Shown here in pieces: positions 1-10,160 of a DNA stretch of 33,115 nt. Made by a program: the position numbers and the translations under genes. The notes beneath the pieces were generated by a model. It was given only the letters and a program-made list of their open reading frames with translations. It searched no databases and was not told the DNA's origin. Source of the stretch: Terriglobales bacterium (lineage in GTDB: Bacteria > Acidobacteriota > Terriglobia > Terriglobales > Acidobacteriaceae); the NCBI GenBank assembly GCA_025935035.1, contig JAICWB010000003.1:1-33115 (forward strand), in the 5' to 3' direction. Within the stretch, counting starts at the first letter, position 1. Every line of letters starts with the position of its first letter.

Positions 1-698
1 GCCCGATCTTTCGATGTGTAGGTCTCGCGCGAGAGCAGCGCGATGATGCCCATGGAGACGACCGCGGGAAATCGCGCGGCGGCCAGTGGCCAATACACCG
101 CCGAGACGCCGGCGAACTTTATGAAGATGAGGAAGAATCCGAATCCGGCGGATGCGAGCAGAGCTAGGCCGAGGCCTTTAGGTTTGCCGCGTGACGCGGT
201 ATTCGAGGCTGCGTTCAAGTGTGTGGACTGCGAGGTCGGGGGAACACTACTGTCGTCGGGGGAAGATGGTGCCGCTGCGACAATGCGCTCGGGGCGCGAG
301 ATGAGAATGATGCCGACCGCGGCGAGAGCAAATCCGTAGAGCTGGATGGTGCGCGGCAGGCCTTGGGTGACGAGTCCGTAGGACATGGGCAGCACCGCGG
401 TAAGCACCGCAGTGATAGGCGCGACGATGCCCATCTTGCCTACGGCGAGCGCGCGGTAGAGAGCGACGAGTCCGACGGTGCCGGCGGTTCCGGCAGCGAT
501 GCCCCAAAGCATCTCGCGCATGCCGGGCACGGGTTCACCGCGCAGCAGCGCGAGCACGATCATCAGCGCCATGCCGGTAGTGTGCGCAACCAGCACGACT
601 TTGTAGACGTTAGCGGTGCGGGAGGCGAGCCCGCCGCTAAAGTCGGCGACGCCCCAACAAACGGCGGAGCCGAGGCTGTAAGAGATGGGAGCTAGCAA
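1..698 (-). CDS. EamA/DMT-family permease, C-terminus truncated by window edge
   Basis: Hand translation of the reverse strand gives a continuous frame LLAPISYSLGSAVCWGVADFSGGLASRTANVYKVVLVAHTTGMALMIV...GTVGLVALYRALAVGKMGIVAPITAVLTAVLPM..., typical EamA repeats. No ATG found; TTG at 698 is a plausible start. Not in the ATG-based ORF track. Confidence 0.82.
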   Translation of the reverse strand, partial: MLAPISYSLGSAVCWGVADFSGGLASRTANVYKVVLVAHTTGMALMIVLALLRGEPVPGMREMLWGIAAGTAGTVGLVALYRALAVGKMGIVAPITAVLTAVLPMSYGLVTQGLPRTIQLYGFALAAVGIILISRPERIVAAAPSSPDDSSVPPTSQSTHLNAASNTASRGKPKGLGLALLASAGFGFFLIFIKFAGVSAVYWPLAAARFPAVVSMGIIALLSRETYTSKDR

Positions 699-708
699 GC
701 GCGTTTCA

Positions 709-746
709 CACGAAGGTACACGATGGTGGCACGAAGGAACACGATG
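709..746. repeat. Two imperfect 17-bp direct repeats CACGAAGG(T/A)ACACGATG, 21-bp period
   Basis: 709-725 cacgaaggtacacgatg and 730-746 cacgaaggaacacgatg differ at one base; between the DMT and eno genes. Confidence 0.8.
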
Positions 747-779
747 ATTTGAACAAGAGAATCAAAATCGAGTGAGAGA

Positions 780-2099
<1,320 letters not shown>

Positions 2100-2204
2100 T
2101 TATAAATGACGGAGCGTCGCTGTTATCGAACTTGGTTCTGGGTTTCTTTGGGTATTGTCCGGTTTTTGTGGGTGTCTTAACCTCAGATGTGAGAGGAGCA
2201 AAAC

Positions 2205-2948
2205 ATGACTACACTCCGCAAAGTTACCGCCATGACTGCATTGCTGGCTTTCAATCTGTCAGCAATGGCGCAACAACAGAAGCCTTCAGCGGCGAAGGCC
2301 GCACCGGAACAGCGAGAAGAAGTTACGCAGCCGCAACAGCAATCGCCAACATTGACGCAGCCGGCGCCGGCGCAACAAGGCGCGCAGAACCTGGCACTGC
2401 CGATGGGCACCGCCGTGAAGATGAAATTGGAGACCATACTTTCGACCATCGCCAACAAGGCAGGCGATCCGTTTGCCGGTCGCGTGACGGAAGATGTGAG
2501 CATGAATGGGCAGGTGGTTATCCCTGTGGGATCTTCGATCCAGGGACATGTGATACGGGTGAACAGCACGCGTCGATATAAAGGACTGCCGGCGCTGGAT
2601 CTGCGTCCGGAGAGTGTCACCACTCCTGACGGACAGAAGTACACGCTGAATGCCGTGGTAGTCGATACGGACCGGGATTCGAAAACGAAGGTGAATGACG
2701 AAGGCACGATCCAAGGCGAAGGCATGGACCGGCGCGACAAGATCGAAGTTGCCGGCGGCGCAGCGGGCGGCGCGATCATGGGCGGGCTGATGTCTGGCGC
2801 AAAAGGATCTTTGGTCGGCGCGGTTGTAGGTGGCGCTGCGGCGACGGTGTACTGGCTGTCAAAACATAAGTCAGCAACACTGCAACCGGGGACGGAAATC
2901 GTGATGGAGCTTAGCCGTCCGATGACGCTGAATGCGGCAGCAGATTGA
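2205..2948 (+). CDS. Secreted hypothetical protein with Gln/Pro-rich N-terminus and Gly/Ala-rich hydrophobic segment
   Basis: 247 aa, signal-peptide-like N-terminus MTTLRKVTAMTALLAFNLSAMAQQQ, glycine-rich GGAAGGAIMGGLMSGAKGSLVGAVVGGAAATVYW. Confidence 0.75.
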   Translation: MTTLRKVTAMTALLAFNLSAMAQQQKPSAAKAAPEQREEVTQPQQQSPTLTQPAPAQQGAQNLALPMGTAVKMKLETILSTIANKAGDPFAGRVTEDVSMNGQVVIPVGSSIQGHVIRVNSTRRYKGLPALDLRPESVTTPDGQKYTLNAVVVDTDRDSKTKVNDEGTIQGEGMDRRDKIEVAGGAAGGAIMGGLMSGAKGSLVGAVVGGAAATVYWLSKHKSATLQPGTEIVMELSRPMTLNAAAD

Positions 2949-2969
2949 TTTTGTGCGCTCGCGTGCACG

Positions 2970-2996
2970 GCGGGAGCCTCAGGCTCCCGCTTTTTT
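2970..2996 (+). terminator. Intrinsic terminator after the 2205-2948 gene
   Basis: cgggagcct-c-aggctcccg 9-bp stem (2971-2989) followed by c and tttttt (2991-2996). Confidence 0.9.
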
Positions 2997-3003
2997 GTGC
3001 GTA

Positions 3004-4065
3004 TTATTTTTGCAGTGACAGATGCGCGACGCGCTTCCCTACTTTTCCGCCAGCCTGCATACCGCCGACGATGACCAATCCGGTCTGATCTGCTGCGAGA
3101 GCGCGGGCATCAAGAGTTGGTTGGGGATCGTCAGGCAGAATCTGCCATGCGTGCTTGTCGGTGTCCCACGCGTAGGTGACGGCAGAAGGCGCGGCTGGAT
3201 GACCGTCGTGACTTATGCTGTCAAAGGTATAAGGAACTTCACTACCGCCGCTGAAGACCACGCTTTTATTCCAGGCGGCTGCAGCCATGCCGAACCTGGC
3301 TTTGCCGGGATGCGATGACATCTGCGTCCAATCAATCTTGAATGGCCCTGTTGCGACGATTCGGCCTTGCCAACATTCATCCGTAGCCGTATAGAGCGAT
3401 TTTCGCGTGGCCTCTTTGTCAGAATCCACGTACGCACCGCCGCAGTAGGCGATGGTCTTGTGGGCGATCGCACCTGCGTGCCCGAAGACAGGCTTGCCGG
3501 CGATGACGTTGCCGGGACGCCAGTGGTCATGCAAGGTGTCATAAATCTGAATGTTGGGAATGGCGCCGGTCTTTGACCATCCGGAAATCAGAAGAATAAA
3601 TCGGTTGTTGACAACGGCGGCGACGGAATCGCTCACCGGAATGGGGATCGGAATACCTTTAGCCCAGTAGCCTTGCGTGGGTTCGTCCGCGCTAGGCGTG
3701 TAGATGTCAACATCGCCGACGACGGTTTCAGTCCCCTGCTCATCCACTGTGTAGCCGCCGAGGACAAAGACTTGACCGTCAACGCTGACGGCGCTGGCGC
3801 CGAGCCGTCCACGCTTGCCGGGGACGGGAGGCAAAACGCGCCACTCCGCATGGTAGGAATCGTAGACCATGGCGTTAGTGGTGATGGCGGAGGCATTGCG
3901 CTCCTTCCCAACGCCCATGAATGAATAAATGAGCGCGCGGTCTTTGTGGACGAAACTGGCGACAGCGTTGTTGGTCACCGCGCTGGGCAGCGGTGGGAGA
4001 TCGGTCCAGCGGGAATCTGCCGGAGCAAACAGAAGTAAGAGAACGAGGAGCGGGAGTCGCATCAA
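3004..4065 (-). CDS. Secreted kelch-type beta-propeller protein
   Basis: 353 aa, signal peptide, repeated blades such as VFVLGGYTVDE, FILLISGWSK, VVFSGGSEVP, LVIVGGMQAGG. Confidence 0.8.
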   Translation of the reverse strand: MMRLPLLVLLLLFAPADSRWTDLPPLPSAVTNNAVASFVHKDRALIYSFMGVGKERNASAITTNAMVYDSYHAEWRVLPPVPGKRGRLGASAVSVDGQVFVLGGYTVDEQGTETVVGDVDIYTPSADEPTQGYWAKGIPIPIPVSDSVAAVVNNRFILLISGWSKTGAIPNIQIYDTLHDHWRPGNVIAGKPVFGHAGAIAHKTIAYCGGAYVDSDKEATRKSLYTATDECWQGRIVATGPFKIDWTQMSSHPGKARFGMAAAAWNKSVVFSGGSEVPYTFDSISHDGHPAAPSAVTYAWDTDKHAWQILPDDPQPTLDARALAADQTGLVIVGGMQAGGKVGKRVAHLSLQK

Positions 4066-4089
4066 GAAGGTTCGGCCGTCAGTAAAGAC

Positions 4090-4575
4090 TTACATCTTAT
4101 AGTGGCCGAGGTCGTCGTCATTCAAATTCTCAAGCCACTTACGCATCTCTTCACTGGTCTGCTTGCCAGTTGTGGGTGTGGATTGCTTCGACGATTTCAG
4201 GACGGATTCTTCCACGAAGATGGGGCAATCGAGGCGGAGAGCGAGCGCGAGTGCGTCTGAAGGACGAGAGTCAATGCTGATGATGTGGCCGTCACGTTCC
4301 ATCCAGATAACGGCGAAGAAGGTGTCGTCACGAAGTTCTGACACGACGACTTTACGCACGCTCGCTTCGAGGCCGGTGAGAACGTTCTTGATGAGGTCGT
4401 GGGTCTGTGGGCGAGGTAACGCTATCTTTTCGATCTCGAGCGCGATGGCGTTGGCTTCGTAAATGCCGACCCAGATGGGAAGCACACCTTCACCGGTGGC
4501 GTCCTTGAGGACGACGATGGGACTGTTGGTGACGGGGTCCATCATCAGACCGCGAATCTTCATTTCTATTTCCAT
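4090..4575 (-). CDS. Bifunctional nuclease (DUF151/BFN) family protein
   Basis: 161 aa; MEIEMKIRGLMMDPVTNSPIVVLKDATGEGVLPIWVGIYEANAIALEIE and ISIDSRPSDALALALRLDCPIFVEE are characteristic. Confidence 0.92.
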   Translation of the reverse strand: MEIEMKIRGLMMDPVTNSPIVVLKDATGEGVLPIWVGIYEANAIALEIEKIALPRPQTHDLIKNVLTGLEASVRKVVVSELRDDTFFAVIWMERDGHIISIDSRPSDALALALRLDCPIFVEESVLKSSKQSTPTTGKQTSEEMRKWLENLNDDDLGHYKM

Positions 4576-4587
4576 CGTGCCTCCTTT

Positions 4588-5982
4588 TTATACGGTGATC
4601 ATCTCGCCGACCAAACTGTTGGGCAGCGCCTTGGTGATACGCACGTCAACGTAACTGCCGATTGCGGGCTGAATGAGCGCGTTGGTTGTGAAGTTAACGG
4701 TCTTGTTTTGCGAGTGGCGGCCGAGGAGCTGTCCGCGAGCCTCGTTGCGGCCTTCGACCATTACCTGTGCGATCTCGCCGAGATGATGCTGATAATTGGC
4801 ACGCTGAATCTCGCGCTGGTGGTCGAGCACGCGGGTCAGGCGCGAAGACTTTTCTTCTTCTGTGATGCTGTCTTCCATGGTGATGGCGGGCGTGTTGGGC
4901 CGCGGCGAATATTTGAATGCGAAGACGGCGTCGTACTGGACTTCTGTCAGCAACGAAAGAGTGTGCTGGAAGTCGTCTTCGGTCTCGCCGGGGAAGCCTA
5001 CGATGATGTCCGTGGTGATGCTGATGCGGCGCTTGGAGGCTTTCATCCAGGCGATACATTCGAGATACTTTTCGCGGGTGTACTCGCGAGACATCAATTT
5101 GAGAACGCGGCTGGAGCCGCTTTGCACGGGAAGATGTACGTGGTCACAGAGTGTGGGCACGGTCTCAATGGCGGTGACGATCTCAGGGGTGAAGTCGCGC
5201 GGGTGCGAAGTGGTGAAGCGAACACGGCGGATGCCGGGGACCTTTCCGACTGCAGCGAGCAATTCCGCGAAGGACATTTCGCCGCTGGGGTCCTTGTAGG
5301 AATTTACGTTCTGGCCGAGAAGTTGAACGTCAGTGAAGCCGGCTTCTGCCATGCGGCGCGCTTCCGCGAGGACAGATTCGGATGTACGGCTGCGCTCTTT
5401 CCCGCGGGTGAAAGGAACCACGCAATAGGCGCAGAACTTGTCGCAGCCTTCAATGATGGTGATGTATCCGCGATGCTTGTTCGTGCGCGCGGTGAATTCC
5501 GTATCGAAAGTCTCGCTGGTCTGGCGGTCGTCGAGGCCGGTGACGCGAGAATTCCCTGCTTCAAGTTGGACCAGCATCTGCGGCAGATTGCGATACGACG
5601 CGGAGCCGGCGACAAGCGACACATAGGGCGCGCGCTCGAAGATCTTTTCGCCTTCCTGCTGGGCGACGCAGCCGAGCACGCCAAACTTCTTGCCTTGCTT
5701 CTGGAACTTTTTGTAGTCGTTGAGGCGGTTGAAGACTTTTTGTTCTGCTTTGTCACGGATGGAACAGGTGTTGTACAGAACCAGATCCGCTTCTTCTACG
5801 GTATCAACTTGCGCGTAGCCCTCATGCACGAGGGTACCAATGACTTTTTCTGAGTCATGGGCATTCATCTGGCAACCGAAGGTCTCCAGATAGAACTTCT
5901 TACCGGTGTTGGGCTTCTCTGGCACGGATATGCCCAGTATATCGCGTTGCAACGTGCTGGGCATGGAGGCAAGGCGGTTCAA
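4588..5982 (-). CDS. miaB: tRNA-2-methylthio-N6-dimethylallyladenosine synthase
   Basis: 464 aa; FYLETFGCQMNAHDSEKV, radical-SAM CDKFCAYCVVPFTRGKERSR, C-terminal TRAM-like region. Confidence 0.96.
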   Translation of the reverse strand: MNRLASMPSTLQRDILGISVPEKPNTGKKFYLETFGCQMNAHDSEKVIGTLVHEGYAQVDTVEEADLVLYNTCSIRDKAEQKVFNRLNDYKKFQKQGKKFGVLGCVAQQEGEKIFERAPYVSLVAGSASYRNLPQMLVQLEAGNSRVTGLDDRQTSETFDTEFTARTNKHRGYITIIEGCDKFCAYCVVPFTRGKERSRTSESVLAEARRMAEAGFTDVQLLGQNVNSYKDPSGEMSFAELLAAVGKVPGIRRVRFTTSHPRDFTPEIVTAIETVPTLCDHVHLPVQSGSSRVLKLMSREYTREKYLECIAWMKASKRRISITTDIIVGFPGETEDDFQHTLSLLTEVQYDAVFAFKYSPRPNTPAITMEDSITEEEKSSRLTRVLDHQREIQRANYQHHLGEIAQVMVEGRNEARGQLLGRHSQNKTVNFTTNALIQPAIGSYVDVRITKALPNSLVGEMITV

Positions 5983-6012
5983 AAACTGCGGACCGATTGC
6001 GTGAAAGCTGCT

Positions 6013-6038
6013 GGGGTCAGATCAGAGAAGCTGACGCC
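6013..6038. repeat. REP-like imperfect inverted repeat GGGGTCAG-N10-CTGACGCC
   Basis: 8-bp arms with one mismatch; between miaB and the 80-aa ORF. Confidence 0.55.
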
Positions 6039-6281
6039 TTACTCACTCGGTGGGGCTGGAAGAAGGTTTTTCAAACCAGCGAACCAGCGATAGACCTCAT
6101 CCATGCGGTCAATGTTCTTCGCCAGTTGGCGGCTATCTGCCGTCGTGAGCACCTGGTCCAAGTCAAAATGCTTCTTTACTTGCTGCACGATCTGGAATAG
6201 TTCACCGACTTTCGCATGCAGTATTCGAAGGTCGGTTTGCAGCTCTACGCCATCACGCGTTGCGTCCCATTTCGAACTCAT
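6039..6281 (-). CDS. Small hypothetical protein (80 aa)
   Basis: MSSKWDATRDGVELQTDLRILHAKVGELFQIVQQVKKHFDLDQVLTTADSRQLAKNIDRMDEVYRWFAGLKNLLPAPPSE; plausible helical protein between miaB and the divergent ArsR gene. Overlapping + strand ORFs look like frame artefacts. Confidence 0.6.
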   Translation of the reverse strand: MSSKWDATRDGVELQTDLRILHAKVGELFQIVQQVKKHFDLDQVLTTADSRQLAKNIDRMDEVYRWFAGLKNLLPAPPSE

Positions 6282-6319
6282 GCTGGAGCCCTGCCCCCTG
6301 GAGGGTTGATCGCAACATT

Positions 6320-6357
6320 ATATTCATTTAGTTGCTTATATAGCAATTTACGAATAT
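6320..6357. promoter_or_regulatory. Candidate operator: near-palindromic AT-rich site
   Basis: ATATTC-atttag-TTGCT-tatat-AGCAA-tttac-GAATAT: two nested inverted repeats with nearly the same centre, 13 bp upstream of the ArsR-family start codon and in the divergent intergenic region. Confidence 0.65.
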
Positions 6358-6369
6358 AGTCTGTGAGGT

Positions 6370-6711
6370 ATGACTGAGTTAAGGCGGTTTAAAGCTGATT
6401 TTTTTAAGGCACTTGCACACCCTCTGCGCATAGCGATGGTTGATGCTCTTCGCGATGGCGAGCTTGGCGTGAACGAGTTATGTTCCAAGCTCCACGTGGA
6501 ACAAAGCACTGTCTCGCAGCAGCTGGCGGTCCTTCGCAGCCGGAATATCGTGGTGGGGCGTAAAGACGGACTGAATGTTTACTACTCGGTTCGCGACATC
6601 ACCGTATTCAAGCTTTTGGATGTAGCGAAGCAGATATTCACCAATCACTTTGTGGGCATGCAGGGCATGCTGGCTGAATTAAAGGCCCCGCAAACGGGAG
6701 TTCGTCGTTGA
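6370..6711 (+). CDS. ArsR/SmtB-family winged-helix transcriptional regulator
   Basis: 113 aa; KALAHPLRIAMVDALRDGELGVNELCSKLHVEQSTVSQQLAVLRSRNIVVGRKDGLNVYYSV. Confidence 0.93.
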   Translation: MTELRRFKADFFKALAHPLRIAMVDALRDGELGVNELCSKLHVEQSTVSQQLAVLRSRNIVVGRKDGLNVYYSVRDITVFKLLDVAKQIFTNHFVGMQGMLAELKAPQTGVRR

Positions 6712-6712
6712 G

Positions 6713-8461
6713 ATGAGGGAGCTGTTTGCCGGCGCAAAGGTGATGGAGCGGCTACCTAAGTCTCTGGTTCTCTTCCGAGACTACGACCGGAAGAAGCTCG
6801 TCTCTGATGTTATTGCCGGCATAACCGTCGGGTTGGTTGCGCTTCCCCTCGCCATGGCATTCGCCATTGCATCGGGCGTGCCGCCGCAAGCTGGACTCTA
6901 CTGTGCCATCGTCGCTGGTTTTCTAATATCTGCATTGGGAGGCTCCTCTACGCAGATCGGTGGTCCCACGGGCGCATTCGTGGTTGTGGTATTTGGAATC
7001 GTTGCGAGATACGGCATTGACGGCCTTTTCATGTGTACGCTGATGGCGGGCGCGATGCTGGTCGTCATCGGAGCAACCGGACTCGGCACTGCCGTAAAGT
7101 TCATTCCACGGCCAGTCGTAGTCGGCTTCACGAATGGTATCGCCGTCATCATTGCGAGCACACAAATCAGGGACTTCTTTGGACTCAAGGTTGAAAAGGT
7201 CCCAGGGGAGTTTGTGGCTCGCATGACAATCCTGTTACATAACGCAAACACTTTTTCTGCCGCCGACACGAGCCTCGCAGTGATCTCGCTACTGTTGATC
7301 GTTGTCTTCATTCGTTATGTGAAGAAGATCCCGGGATACATCGTTGCCCTTTTTGCCGGCACGGCCCTTGTAGTCACGTTAAGACTGCCAGTGGCTACCA
7401 TCGGATCCCGCTTCGGAGGGATTCCATCTGGAATACCGGCGATGCACATCCCCACATTTCGCGCAGGTCTGTTGAGACCGCTGATCTCGCCGGCCATTAC
7501 TGTGGCAATGCTCGGCGCCATTGAATCTTTGATGTCAGCCGTAGTCTCAGACCGTATGAGCGGAGACAGACATAATCCCAATGTCGAATTAGTTGGACAA
7601 GGGATAGCGAACATCATGTCACCGCTTTTCGGTGGCTTACCCGCCACCGGCGCTATTGCTCGAACTGCGACCAACATCCGCTCGGGCGCGAAAACGCCGC
7701 TCGCGGGAATGGTCCATGCATTGACCTTATTAATGGTGATCACGTTCGTCGCTCCCATGGCGCGTTTCATACCGATGTCAGCGCTGGCGGCGATACTCCT
7801 GGTGGTGTCATACAACATGGGCGAGTGGCATGAGATACCGGAGCTGCTGAAACTTTCCCGATTGGAAGTGGGCACGTGGCTCGTGACTTTTCTGCTGACA
7901 GTATTCGCCGACCTTACCGTGGCAGTGGAAGCGGGAATGATCCTGGCTGCGCTGGTATTTATTCATAAGGTTACGGCGACGACAACGGTATCCGAAGTCA
8001 CGCAAGAATACGTGCGAGAGGGCTACGCTCATATCTTGCAGCATAAGGAAATACCGCCCTACGTAGTCATTTTCCGGATCCACGGGCCATTTTTATTTGG
8101 CGGAACGGACAAGATCCAAGAGATCCTCTCACGGCTTGGCGACTTGCCGCCCATCGTGATCCTGCGCCTGCGCAATATGACTGCGATCGATGCGACCGGC
8201 CTGCAGGCGCTAAAACATTTAGCGAATGAGATACACGCATCGAAGCGCGAGTTGATCTTATGCGGAGCACGGGAACAGCCTGCACAACTGATGCGCCAGG
8301 CTGATTTTCAAGAGCACGTGGGCTGCGGAAATGTTAGAGCCAACATTGGCGATGCATTGAACCGAGCTAAAGAACTGTATCCAAGCATGACCAAGAACAG
8401 TTCACCCGAGATGAAATGGGGCAGGAGGAGTACTGACATGCGGCCCCTCGTCTCCGGGTAA
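6713..8461 (+). CDS. SulP-family anion transporter with C-terminal STAS domain
   Basis: 582 aa; LVSDVIAGITVGLVALPLAMAFAIASGVPPQAGLYCAIVAGF, GGLPATGAIARTATNIRSGAKTPLAGMVHA, STAS segment VVIFRIHGPFLFGGTDKIQ...MTAIDATGLQAL. Start is 1 nt after the ArsR stop. Confidence 0.96.
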   Translation: MRELFAGAKVMERLPKSLVLFRDYDRKKLVSDVIAGITVGLVALPLAMAFAIASGVPPQAGLYCAIVAGFLISALGGSSTQIGGPTGAFVVVVFGIVARYGIDGLFMCTLMAGAMLVVIGATGLGTAVKFIPRPVVVGFTNGIAVIIASTQIRDFFGLKVEKVPGEFVARMTILLHNANTFSAADTSLAVISLLLIVVFIRYVKKIPGYIVALFAGTALVVTLRLPVATIGSRFGGIPSGIPAMHIPTFRAGLLRPLISPAITVAMLGAIESLMSAVVSDRMSGDRHNPNVELVGQGIANIMSPLFGGLPATGAIARTATNIRSGAKTPLAGMVHALTLLMVITFVAPMARFIPMSALAAILLVVSYNMGEWHEIPELLKLSRLEVGTWLVTFLLTVFADLTVAVEAGMILAALVFIHKVTATTTVSEVTQEYVREGYAHILQHKEIPPYVVIFRIHGPFLFGGTDKIQEILSRLGDLPPIVILRLRNMTAIDATGLQALKHLANEIHASKRELILCGAREQPAQLMRQADFQEHVGCGNVRANIGDALNRAKELYPSMTKNSSPEMKWGRRSTDMRPLVSG

Positions 8462-8479
8462 GAGCTTTTGGGAACCAGA

Positions 8480-10054
8480 TCAGGCGGCCGATTCTTCCGC
8501 GGCGGCATGCGCCTCTTCCGGCAGAAATACAGTCATGGCCGTGCCAGAAGGTTTGCCGATGCGCGAGCGAAAGCGAATATGGCCGCCTTTCTTTTCGAGC
8601 AGGTCGCGGGTGATCCAGAGGCCCAGGCCGGTGCCTACATCCTTCTTGGTGGTGTAGAAGGGTTCAAAAATCTTGTCCCGATCATGCTGTGGAATGCCGC
8701 TGCCGGTATCCGCCACAGTCAAGGAAAGAAGATTGGCGCCGGAATGGATAGTCTTCATCACGCGTGCAGTGATCAAGAGCCGGTCACTTTGACTTGATGC
8801 GTCCACGGCATTAGCGACCAGATTGAGCAGTATCTGTTTCAGCTGCCCGTGCAGGGTGAAGAAACGAAGATCAGGTTCAATGCGCGTCTCTACCCTCAGA
8901 TCCTTATAAGAAATACGACTGTGATAGATCGTGAGGACGTCATCGACTGCGGCGGCAATGTCCACGTGGACAGGTCGAGTCTGGTCGCGATAAAAGCCCA
9001 GGGTCTGCTGAGCTACGTGAGCTACGCGCGCGAGCTCATGGTCCGCAATCTTCAGATATTCCGCGACGTTCTCCGGAAGATCGGGAGCCTGGCGCGCCAG
9101 ATAGATGAAGTTGGTGACCGCCTCGAGTGGGTTGTTGATCTCGTGGGCGATGGTCGCCGCGAGACGACCGACGGATGCTAACCTTTCACTGATGTGAAGT
9201 GCGGCCTCCATCTTGCGTTGACGGGTGACGTCGCGAACGATCTTGGAAGCACCGACGATCTTTCCGCCGTCCCGAATGGGTGAGACTGTGAGCGAGACAT
9301 GAAGACGGGACCCGTTCTTGTGGAGACGGACGGTTTCAAAGTGCTCGAGCGGTTCTCCGGCGCGGATCTTGCCGAGGATCATCGGCTCATCACTATGGAG
9401 CTCAGGCGGGATGAGAAAAAGAATATTCCTTCCGATGGCCTCTTGAGCGGTATATCCGAAGATGCGCTCAGCGGCGGGGTTCCAACTGGTGACAAATCCA
9501 TTGAGGTCTTTGCTGATGATGCCGTCCTCGGATGACTCGACGACCGCAGCCAGGTGGCGAGCGGCTCGCTGATCGATCCTTTGCTGGGTGATGTCACGCG
9601 CAACTTTTGCGGCGCCGATGATGTTGCCGTTCCGGTCCCGGACGGGAGAGATGCTCAACGAGATGTTGAGCCGGGTGCCGTCTTTGCGACAACGCGCCGT
9701 CTCAAAATGGTCGATGCGCTCGCCGGCACGAATGCTATTCAGGAAGCGCGGCTCATCGCTTTGCAGCTCAGGGGGCACGATCGTAAGAATACTTTTGCCG
9801 ATGATCTCAGCGGCTGTGTACCCGAACATCTGCTCGGCGGCACGATTCCAACTGGTAATGGTGCCGTTCAAATCTTTGCTGATGATGGCGTCGTCTGAGG
9901 AGTCGATGATGGCCTGAAGCAGGTCGGGATTTTGATCAGCATCGTAAAGACGGCTAACGGACTCGGCTCGTACCTGTTGACTCTTCAGCTCTTGGGATGG
10001 AAGTGTTGATTCATCTGAGATCGCGCCAGCAAAAGCTTTTTTGGCTGAATCCAC
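8480..10054 (-). CDS. PAS-PAS sensor histidine kinase, no obvious transmembrane segment
   Basis: 524 aa; two tandem PAS/PAC units (DDAIISKDLNGTITSWNRAAEQMFGYTAAEIIGK; EDGIISKDLNGFVTSWNPAAERIFGYTAQEAIGR), HisKA ATIAHEINNPLEAVTNF, HATPase DTGSGIPQHDRDKIFEPFYTTKKDVGTGLGLWI. Confidence 0.96.
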   Translation of the reverse strand: MDSAKKAFAGAISDESTLPSQELKSQQVRAESVSRLYDADQNPDLLQAIIDSSDDAIISKDLNGTITSWNRAAEQMFGYTAAEIIGKSILTIVPPELQSDEPRFLNSIRAGERIDHFETARCRKDGTRLNISLSISPVRDRNGNIIGAAKVARDITQQRIDQRAARHLAAVVESSEDGIISKDLNGFVTSWNPAAERIFGYTAQEAIGRNILFLIPPELHSDEPMILGKIRAGEPLEHFETVRLHKNGSRLHVSLTVSPIRDGGKIVGASKIVRDVTRQRKMEAALHISERLASVGRLAATIAHEINNPLEAVTNFIYLARQAPDLPENVAEYLKIADHELARVAHVAQQTLGFYRDQTRPVHVDIAAAVDDVLTIYHSRISYKDLRVETRIEPDLRFFTLHGQLKQILLNLVANAVDASSQSDRLLITARVMKTIHSGANLLSLTVADTGSGIPQHDRDKIFEPFYTTKKDVGTGLGLWITRDLLEKKGGHIRFRSRIGKPSGTAMTVFLPEEAHAAAEESAA

Positions 10055-10160
10055 TCAATCTCCAGGAACTACTTAGGATGGGAGCAGAAGGGCAATCGTT
10101 GCACACTCTTCCCCGCGAGGTGTGATGCAAGTTCATATGGAAAGGGTTGCGAAAGCAATG

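Noticed and set aside
4708-5853. 381-aa + strand ORF antisense to miaB
   Set aside because: Same reasoning: complete miaB on the other strand, no protein-like motif in the antisense product.
8480-10054. Histidine kinase considered as half of a novel signalling system with SulP
   Set aside because: It is convergent with sulP and no response regulator gene is adjacent; nothing links them beyond proximity.
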